A stretch of DNA of 32,684 nt from assembly GCF_014163735.1 (NCBI RefSeq), contig NZ_JACJDV010000040.1, forward strand, positions 1-32,684, written 5' to 3'. This document shows, one piece after another, positions 26,590 through 32,684 of the stretch (its first letter is position 1; every line of letters begins with the position of its first letter). The notes under the pieces are model-generated. The model made no database searches and was not told the origin of the DNA. It worked only from the letters and a program-made list of their open reading frames with translations. The stretch is from Shewanella sp. SR44-3. Its GTDB lineage: Bacteria > Pseudomonadota > Gammaproteobacteria > Enterobacterales > Shewanellaceae. Made by a program: the position numbers and the translations under genes.

Positions 26590-27228
26590 ATGCAAAATTT
26601 TCCCGCTGTAATTAAGCAAATAACCCCAGAGCAAGTGTTGTTGCTCAGTGATGGCTTAGTTGCAGGGGTTGATGAAGTGGGCCGCGGCCCATTGATTGGC
26701 GATGTCGTTACGGCAGCGGTTATTCTTGATCCCAATAAGCCTATTGAAGGTTTAATGGATTCGAAAAAGCTCAGTGAAAAACGCCTGCAAGCCTTGTACC
26801 TTGAAATCATGGATAAGGCGTTAGCTGTCAGTGTTGGCCGCGCAAATCCCATGGAAATTGATGAGCTTAATATCCTGCACGCCACCATGCTTGCCATGAG
26901 CCGCGCGGTTGCCGGGCTCAACGTTACGCCACAGCGGGTACTGGTGGATGGAAATCGTTTGCCTAATTTTGAATTAGATGCCTCTGTTAGTCGTCATGCC
27001 ATCATCAAGGGGGATGGCTTAGTACCTAGCATTAGCGCGGCATCTATCATAGCAAAAGTGACTCGGGATGCAGAAATGCTGCAGCTGGATGCTCGCTATC
27101 CTGAGTATGGCTTTGCCAAACATAAAGGCTATCCAACAAAGGCACATTTTGAGGCGCTAGCCCAATTTGGCGTCTTGCCTGAGCACAGGAAAAGCTTTAA
27201 GCCTGTGGCTTTGAGGTTATTGTCATAA
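26590..27228 (+). CDS. rnhB: Ribonuclease HII
   Basis: RNase HII removes single ribonucleotides and RNA from DNA duplexes. The 212-residue protein (E. coli 198) has the active-site [11 protein letters not shown] (Asp28, Glu29), VLVDGN (Asp120) and [20 protein letters not shown]. The gene is 90 bp after lpxB and 122 bp before dnaE, the same order as in E. coli. The upstream AAGG is about 12 bp from the ATG, rather far. Confidence 0.97.
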   Translation: MQNFPAVIKQITPEQVLLLSDGLVAGVDEVGRGPLIGDVVTAAVILDPNKPIEGLMDSKKLSEKRLQALYLEIMDKALAVSVGRANPMEIDELNILHATMLAMSRAVAGLNVTPQRVLVDGNRLPNFELDASVSRHAIIKGDGLVPSISAASIIAKVTRDAEMLQLDARYPEYGFAKHKGYPTKAHFEALAQFGVLPEHRKSFKPVALRLLS

Positions 27229-27350
27229 ATAAAAGCCATGCAGCGTTAAAGGTTATTTTTATACTCTGATGTGTTTGCTAGTCAGTCTGCTTTTTTGTTA
27301 GTCTCAGTAGCGTTTTTATCTTATTTTTGCATTGTTAAGAATCATAATCT

Positions 27351-30300
27351 ATGACCGATCCTCGTTTTGTTCATTTACGCGTCCACAGTGATTTCTCCAT
27401 GACGGACGGTGTCGCCAAGGTCAAACCCATCATCGCCGAGGCGGAGCGACAAGGGATGGCAGCTATTGCCTTAACGGATCAAAATAACTTTTGTGGTCTG
27501 GTTAAATTCTATGGTGGCTGTCATAACGCGGGGATCAAGCCCATAGTGGGCGCAGATTTCTGGATGCAAGTACCAGGCTTTGATAAAGAACTTTGCGCAT
27601 TGACCATCATCGCCATGGACAACGATGGCTATCAAAACCTGACTCAAATAATCAGCCAAGCTTATCTTCGCGGCCAAGTTAACGGCCGAGTTGTTATCGA
27701 CCAAGAATGGTTAGTCACCTATAACAAAGGCATTTTGCTGCTATCTGGTGCCAAGGAGGGCGACGTTGGCAAAGCCTTGTTAAAAGGCAATCAAGCTCAA
27801 GTAGATTCTTTAATCAGCTTTTATCAGACGCATTTTGATGACCGCTATTTCCTTGAATTAATTCGCACTGGCCGCGCCGACGAAGAACGTTATTTACACA
27901 TGGCGGTTAACCTTGCCAATGAGCGTGGCTTGCCAGTCGTTGCCACCAATCAAGTGGTGTTTCTTAAGGCTGATGATTTCGATTCCCATGAAATTCGGGT
28001 CGCCATCACTGATGGTTACACCTTGGCCGATCCCCGCCGCCCTAAGACCTATAGCGCAGAGCAATACCTTCGCACTGAAGAGGAAATGTGCGCGCTGTTT
28101 AGCGACATTCCTGCGGCCTTAAGCAACACGGTTGAAATTGCCAAGCGCTGCAATGTCACTATTCGTCTTTATGAGTATTTTTTGCCAAATTTCCCCACAG
28201 GGGACTTAAGCACAGAAGACTTTCTGGTGGTGGTATCAGAAAAAGGCCTTGAAGAACGGCTTGAGTTTTTATTTCCAGATGAGCAAGTGCGTGCACAAAG
28301 GCGTGGCGAGTATGATGAGCGATTAGCCATTGAGCTTAAAGTGATTAACCAGATGGGATTCCCAGGTTACTTCCTTATCGTGATGGAGTTTATCCAGTGG
28401 GGTAAAGACAATGGTATTCCAGTGGGACCGGGTCGTGGTTCGGGAGCGGGCTCCTTGGTGGCCTATGCCCTTAAAATTACTGACCTTGACCCATTAGAAT
28501 TTGACTTACTGTTTGAGCGCTTCTTAAACCCAGAGCGCGTTTCAATGCCCGACTTTGACGTCGACTTCTGCATGGACAGGCGCGATGAAGTGATAGACCA
28601 TGTGGCCGACTTGTATGGCCGCGAAGCTGTGTCGCAAATCATTACCTTCGGTACCATGGCCGCTAAAGCCGTGGTGCGTGATGTGGGTAGGGTGCTTGGC
28701 CACCCCTATGGTTTCGTCGATAGAATTTCAAAGCTTATCCCCGCAGAGCCTGGGATGACACTGGCAAAAGCCTTTGAAGTAGAACCTGCTCTGCAAGAGT
28801 CCTATGATGCCGATGAAGATGTTAAAGAGCTCATCGACATGTGTCGCCGCCTCGAAGGCGTGACTCGTAACGCCGGTAAACATGCCGGCGGCGTGGTTAT
28901 CGCGCCCACAAAGATCACCGACTTCTCGCCGCTGTATTGCGACGCCGAAGGCAATAACCCTGTGACCCAGTTCGATAAGAACGATGTGGAAACCGCGGGT
29001 CTAGTCAAATTTGACTTCTTGGGCCTTCGAACCTTAACCATCATCGACTGGGCGCTTGAGATGGTTAACAAGGTGCAATTGCAAAATGGCTTAGATCCCA
29101 TTCGCATCGAAGCCATTCCTCTGGACGATCCTAAGTGCTTTAAATTATTGCAGCGTTATGAAACCACTGCGGTATTTCAGCTTGAATCCCGTGGCATGAA
29201 AGATTTGATCAAACGTCTGCAGCCGGATTGCTTCGAAGACATGATTGCTTTGGTGGCCCTGTTCCGCCCAGGCCCATTGCAGTCTGGCATGGTTGATAAC
29301 TTTATCGAACGTAAGCACGGCCGTGAGGAAGTGTCTTACCCCGATGCCCAGTATCAGCACGAGTCATTACGTGAGCTCTTGTCACCCACCTACGGCATTA
29401 TCCTCTATCAAGAGCAGGTGATGCAGATAGCTCAGGTGTTATCTGGCTATACCTTAGGTGGCGCAGACATGCTGCGCCGCGCCATGGGTAAGAAAAAACC
29501 CGAAGAAATGGCCAAGCAGCGCGGCACCTTTAAGGAAGGAGCTATAAACAACGGTATCGATGGCGAGCTATCGATGAAAATCTTTGACTTGGTGGAAAAA
29601 TTCGCCGGTTACGGTTTCAACAAGTCTCACTCCGCCGCCTACGCTTTAGTGTCTTACCAAACCCTGTGGCTTAAGACGCATTTCCCCGCACAGTTTATGG
29701 CGGCGGTGATGTCCGCCGATATGGATAACACAGATAAAATCGTCACCTTAGTGGATGAGTGTGAGCGCATGGGCTTGCCGCTTATCCCACCGGATGTGAA
29801 CAAGGGCTTATTCAAGTTTACTGTGGATGAGGCCTTTAATATCGTCTACGGCATTGGCGCCATTAAAGGCGTGGGTGAGGGGCCGGTGGAGTCAATTCTT
29901 GAGGCTAGAGCAAATGGGCCGTTCATTGATTTATTTGACTTTTGTGCCCGAGTTGACCTTAAAAAGCTCAATAAGCGCATCATTGAAAAGCTTATTTGCG
30001 CTGGCGCGCTGGACAGCCTTGGGCCGCATCGCGCCTCTATGATGGCAACTTTGCCAGAGGCCATCAGCGCTGCGGCGCAGCACGCCAAAGCCGAAGCCAT
30101 AGGTCAGCATGATATGTTTGGCTTGCTTAACTGTGAGCCTGAAGATAACAAGCAGCAATTTGTGCAATGCACCCCGTGGCCAGATAAAATTTGGCTCGAA
30201 GGCGAGCGTGATACTTTAGGTTTGTACCTTACAGGTCACCCGATTAATCAGTATTTAAAAGAGCTTAAGCAATACACTTCTGGGCGCTTAAAAGACGTGC

Positions 30301-30830
30301 ACCCTACGGAGCGCGGCAAGACAGCAAAAGCGGCTGGGCTTGTGGTAGCAACCCGAGTGATGCTCACTAAGCGCGGCGCCAAAATGGGCTTGGTGACCTT
30401 AGATGATAAAAGCGCCCGTTTAGAAGTGATGTTATTCACTGAAGCTTTTGAGAAATTTAATCATCTGCTGGAAAAAGATCGCATCTTAATTTGTGAAGGC
30501 GAGGTCAGCTATGATGACTTTGCTGGCGGCAATCGCATGACGGCGCGCAATATCATCGACATAGGTGAAGCGAGGAGCCACTTCGCCCGCGCCGTTGAGC
30601 TTAAGTTAGCAGCCGAGCAAGTGCCAGATGAAGCTTGGCTTGAGCAATTTAAAGCCACCCTTGAGCCTTGGAAGGGGGGCGCCGTACCTGTGGTGATTGA
30701 TTACTTGCAAGAAGGCACGCGCGCCAGTTTCACCTTAGGCGCTGCATGGCAAGTCAATCCCAGTGATGAGTTAATGCTGGCACTGGAGTTATTACTTGGC
30801 TCAGAGAATGTGAAGCTTAAGTTTGACTAG
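27351..30830 (+). CDS. dnaE: DNA polymerase III alpha subunit
   Basis: DnaE is the catalytic subunit of the replicative polymerase. The 1159-residue protein (E. coli 1160) has an N-terminal PHP domain ([15 protein letters not shown]), the C-family polymerase core with catalytic Asp401 and Asp403 in [10 protein letters not shown], the third aspartate region [27 protein letters not shown], helix-hairpin-helix and OB-fold domains ([16 protein letters not shown]), and a C-terminal tau-binding tail ending VKLKFD. The PHP domain is of the DnaE1 type. No proofreading domain is fused, as expected where dnaQ is separate. The ribosome site is weak (AAGA). Confidence 0.99.
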   Translation: MTDPRFVHLRVHSDFSMTDGVAKVKPIIAEAERQGMAAIALTDQNNFCGLVKFYGGCHNAGIKPIVGADFWMQVPGFDKELCALTIIAMDNDGYQNLTQIISQAYLRGQVNGRVVIDQEWLVTYNKGILLLSGAKEGDVGKALLKGNQAQVDSLISFYQTHFDDRYFLELIRTGRADEERYLHMAVNLANERGLPVVATNQVVFLKADDFDSHEIRVAITDGYTLADPRRPKTYSAEQYLRTEEEMCALFSDIPAALSNTVEIAKRCNVTIRLYEYFLPNFPTGDLSTEDFLVVVSEKGLEERLEFLFPDEQVRAQRRGEYDERLAIELKVINQMGFPGYFLIVMEFIQWGKDNGIPVGPGRGSGAGSLVAYALKITDLDPLEFDLLFERFLNPERVSMPDFDVDFCMDRRDEVIDHVADLYGREAVSQIITFGTMAAKAVVRDVGRVLGHPYGFVDRISKLIPAEPGMTLAKAFEVEPALQESYDADEDVKELIDMCRRLEGVTRNAGKHAGGVVIAPTKITDFSPLYCDAEGNNPVTQFDKNDVETAGLVKFDFLGLRTLTIIDWALEMVNKVQLQNGLDPIRIEAIPLDDPKCFKLLQRYETTAVFQLESRGMKDLIKRLQPDCFEDMIALVALFRPGPLQSGMVDNFIERKHGREEVSYPDAQYQHESLRELLSPTYGIILYQEQVMQIAQVLSGYTLGGADMLRRAMGKKKPEEMAKQRGTFKEGAINNGIDGELSMKIFDLVEKFAGYGFNKSHSAAYALVSYQTLWLKTHFPAQFMAAVMSADMDNTDKIVTLVDECERMGLPLIPPDVNKGLFKFTVDEAFNIVYGIGAIKGVGEGPVESILEARANGPFIDLFDFCARVDLKKLNKRIIEKLICAGALDSLGPHRASMMATLPEAISAAAQHAKAEAIGQHDMFGLLNCEPEDNKQQFVQCTPWPDKIWLEGERDTLGLYLTGHPINQYLKELKQYTSGRLKDVHPTERGKTAKAAGLVVATRVMLTKRGAKMGLVTLDDKSARLEVMLFTEAFEKFNHLLEKDRILICEGEVSYDDFAGGNRMTARNIIDIGEARSHFARAVELKLAAEQVPDEAWLEQFKATLEPWKGGAVPVVIDYLQEGTRASFTLGAAWQVNPSDELMLALELLLGSENVKLKFD

Positions 30831-30918
30831 CATTTATACTGCCAGTGCCGCTCAATACTAATTTTTTGTTAGCTGTAACTTTAGTCCGTTACTTGGCCTA
30901 ACACTGAGGTGGGCTTAG

Positions 30919-32430
30919 ATGAATATCACAGATATATGCGCTAATATAGCGCGCCTTGCACTGCCATTACTGACGCCATCAGACACTTGTGCAGCCCTGC
31001 ATAGCCGCGCTCACGGGAGTGACAATGGCAGCGAAATATCATTAGCGTCAGCAGCTAAATTAGTGCTGGCCTACAGCGGCGGCGTCGACTCCGAATTGCT
31101 TGCCGCAGGCTTAAGCCTATTCAGTCAATTTCATCCCCAAATAGACTGCCGTTTACTGCATGTACATCATGGCTTAAGTGCCCACGCCGACAGCTGGACG
31201 GAACACTGCCGCAATCGCGCCGCCATATATAACTTGCCACTTATTGTCGAAAAAGTCTCAGTGCACAAAGGCAAGCGTGAAAGCTTAGAAGCCAAAGCGA
31301 GAACCGCGCGCTATCACGCCATCGCCATGCATTTACATCAGAATGATATCTTGCTTACCGCGCACCATGAAGATGATCAGCTTGAGACCTTGTTGTTGGC
31401 ATTGAAGCGCGGCCAAGGCCCTAAAGGGTTGGCGGCCATGGGAGAGTGCCAGCGAAAGGACCATTATTGGCTACTACGGCCCTTGCTCGGTGTTTCACGG
31501 CAGCAGATAGAAGCCTTAGCGGCAGCAGAAGCCCTAGTTCACATCGAAGATGACAGTAATCAAGATGACAGTTTTGATAGAAACTTTTTACGCCTCGAAA
31601 TCATCCCCGCCCTTAAGCAGCGCTGGCCAAGCTATGCCCAAACTGCTAGCCGTAGCGCCAGATTATGCGCCGAGCAGCAAGAAGTTATAGAAGAGCAAAC
31701 CATAGCGCGATTACACGCTTATTTAGATGATACTACGCCCCTTGAAGGTACAGGCTTTAAGCTTGAGCATTTTGCTAAGGAAAGCCTGATATGGCAAAAA
31801 CTGCTATTTCGGGGCTATTTAAATGCATTAGGGTTAGCTGCGCCTTCTTCATCGCAACTTGAACAGATAATTACTCAGCAATTGCAGGCGAAAGAAGATG
31901 CCAAAGTCAGCATAGATTGCGAGCAATACCAAGTAAAACGCTTCGCGGGTAAAGCCTTTGCAATCGCCAAAACCACAGCCTCCACTGACGTAGAGAAAGC
32001 TTGCTTATTGCAGCAATTATTGGCAGTGATTCTGGGAGATGAAACCTGCGTTAATTTATCTAAACCTAAGTATCATAGCCAAGATAGAGCTCAAGTATGC
32101 CACACATGGAGATTGAGCATCAGCGCCACTGGCATCCGCTTAGTTTTACCCCGTGACATAGCGTCGGTGAGTATTCAATACGGTGCGCCGAGCAGTGTAA
32201 AGTGCCAGCCGCATTTTCGTAGTAAGGGCCGCGAGCTTAAAAAACTCTGGCAAGAGTTGCAGATACCTCCTTGGCGACGTGCCCAAGTGCCGCTGATTTT
32301 TTATGGTGAGCAGCTTGTTGCCGCAGTGGGATTTTGGGTAGATAAAGCGTATATCGCCAAGGGCGATGACTTAGGGCTGCAAGTGGCGCTAGGCGCGGCC
32401 ACAGAAGATGTTAAATCATCATTCAGATAA
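30919..32430 (+). CDS. tilS: tRNA(Ile)-lysidine synthase
   Basis: TilS converts C34 of the CAU-anticodon isoleucine tRNA to lysidine using ATP and lysine, so it reads AUA. The 503-residue protein has the PP-loop SGGVDS at 53-58, LLHVHHGLSAHADSWTEHC, TAHHEDDQLETLLLALKRG, EDDSNQDDSFDRNFLR (tRNA and lysine handling), and a C-terminal domain with KGRELKKLWQELQIPPWRR. It is about 70 residues longer than E. coli TilS (432), including an N-terminal extension of about 30 residues of low complexity and more in the middle. GAGGTG is upstream at usable spacing. It follows dnaE directly, without accA between. Confidence 0.96.
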   Translation: MNITDICANIARLALPLLTPSDTCAALHSRAHGSDNGSEISLASAAKLVLAYSGGVDSELLAAGLSLFSQFHPQIDCRLLHVHHGLSAHADSWTEHCRNRAAIYNLPLIVEKVSVHKGKRESLEAKARTARYHAIAMHLHQNDILLTAHHEDDQLETLLLALKRGQGPKGLAAMGECQRKDHYWLLRPLLGVSRQQIEALAAAEALVHIEDDSNQDDSFDRNFLRLEIIPALKQRWPSYAQTASRSARLCAEQQEVIEEQTIARLHAYLDDTTPLEGTGFKLEHFAKESLIWQKLLFRGYLNALGLAAPSSSQLEQIITQQLQAKEDAKVSIDCEQYQVKRFAGKAFAIAKTTASTDVEKACLLQQLLAVILGDETCVNLSKPKYHSQDRAQVCHTWRLSISATGIRLVLPRDIASVSIQYGAPSSVKCQPHFRSKGRELKKLWQELQIPPWRRAQVPLIFYGEQLVAAVGFWVDKAYIAKGDDLGLQVALGAATEDVKSSFR

Positions 32431-32461
32431 GGCGAAGTCATTGCCAAATGATGGCTAAAAA

Positions 32462-32502
32462 GGCTGCTATTGATCGCCAATTGAGCAGTTGCACGTTTTT
32501 TT
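32462..32502 (+). terminator. Possible terminator after tilS
   Basis: CTGCT-ATTG and CAAT-TG-AGCAG (about 32464-32487) form an imperfect stem with a 2-nt bulge, followed after a short spacer by seven T residues (32496-32502). The spacer between stem and T run makes it weak. Confidence 0.35.
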
Positions 32503-32524
32503 GTAATTTAGATGTGATTAGCTC

Positions 32525-32553
32525 TTTACATAGGGCGGTGAGATAGCTATTAT
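32525..32553 (+). promoter_or_regulatory. Promoter of the tRNA-Ser gene
   Basis: TTTACA (32525-32530) and TATTAT (32548-32553) are exactly 17 bp apart, each five of six to consensus. CTCGCTCG follows as a GC-rich discriminator; transcription would begin about 5 bp before the mature tRNA at 32565. Confidence 0.75.
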
Positions 32554-32564
32554 CTCGCTCGTTC

Positions 32565-32655
32565 GGAGGGATGGCAGAGTGGTCGAATGCACCGGTCTTG
32601 AAAACCGGCAAGGGTTTATAGCCCTTCTAGGGTTCAAATCCCTATCCCTCCGCCA
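32565..32655 (+). tRNA. serT: tRNA-Ser (anticodon UGA)
   Basis: A 91-base tRNA including an encoded CCA. The acceptor stem GGAGGGA pairs with TCCCTCC; discriminator G then CCA. The D arm carries GGTCGAAT; the anticodon stem CCGGT/ACCGG encloses CTTGAAA, giving anticodon TGA (32599-32601), which reads UCA. The long variable arm (AAGGG...CCCTT) is the class II mark of tRNA-Ser, and the T arm is TAGGG-TTCAAAT-CCCTA. The symbol is by analogy to E. coli serT. Confidence 0.97.
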
Positions 32656-32663
32656 CATTCAAC

Positions 32664-32684
32664 AAAAAAGCCCGCTATTTATAG
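32664..32684 (+). terminator. First half of the tRNA-Ser terminator, cut by the window end
   Basis: AAAAAAGCCCGC followed by TATTTATAG has the look of the 5' arm and loop of an A-tract-flanked intrinsic terminator; the matching GCGGGC-T run would lie just beyond the window. Confidence 0.5.

Noticed and set aside
32565..32684. tRNA-Ser as an integration site for a mobile island
   Set aside because: tRNA-Ser genes often serve as attachment sites, but no integrase or duplicated tRNA end is present within the window.
1..32684. CRISPR array, toxin-antitoxin, restriction or prophage genes
   Set aside because: No regularly spaced repeats and no unexplained coding stretch large enough; every stretch over 300 bp is accounted for.

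Overview
The window is a chromosomal segment of a gammaproteobacterium, most probably Shewanella or a close relative in the Alteromonadales. The assignment rests on protein resemblance recalled from the families (the DUF3301/DUF3549 pair, YqcC-TruC-YqcA, GlnD-DapD, and the rpsB-to-dnaE block) and on moderate GC; no search could be run. Almost everything is conserved housekeeping sequence. I found no defence system, CRISPR array, prophage or biosynthetic cluster, and no convincing undescribed system. The interesting material is small-scale.

Region 1 (1-5600) is a small-gene neighbourhood. It opens with a frameshifted remnant of an exported protein. A divergent pair of uncharacterised genes follows on the minus strand (DUF3549 then DUF3301, overlapping at ATGA). 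On the plus strand come yqcC, truC and yqcA (the same trio is adjacent in E. coli) and a PtsG-like glucose PTS permease whose start lies inside yqcA.

Region 2 (5600-8310) holds purU (+) and dapD (-), which converge. Their shared bidirectional terminator has been split by a 935-bp IS4-family element with two internal deletions. The 12-bp target duplication is the terminator stem itself.

Region 3 (8300-12360) has dapD, glnD and map on the minus strand. A 447-bp divergent control region then carries two candidate growth-rate-type promoters and a structured rpsB leader.

Region 4 (12360-32430) is the classic plus-strand block rpsB-tsf-pyrH-frr-uppS-cdsA-dxr-rseP-bamA-skp-lpxD-fabZ-lpxA-lpxB-rnhB-dnaE, followed by tilS. 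It links translation (S2, EF-Ts, RRF), UMP supply, isoprenoid and undecaprenyl synthesis (Dxr, UppS), phospholipid precursor (CdsA), envelope stress proteolysis (RseP), outer-membrane protein assembly (BamA, Skp), lipid A synthesis (LpxD, FabZ, LpxA, LpxB) and replication (RnhB, DnaE). Intercistronic hairpins after rpsB, tsf and frr suggest stepped expression. accA, which follows dnaE in E. coli, is missing from this position.

Region 5 (32430-32684) carries a tRNA-Ser(UGA) gene with a clear promoter and the first half of its terminator at the window edge.
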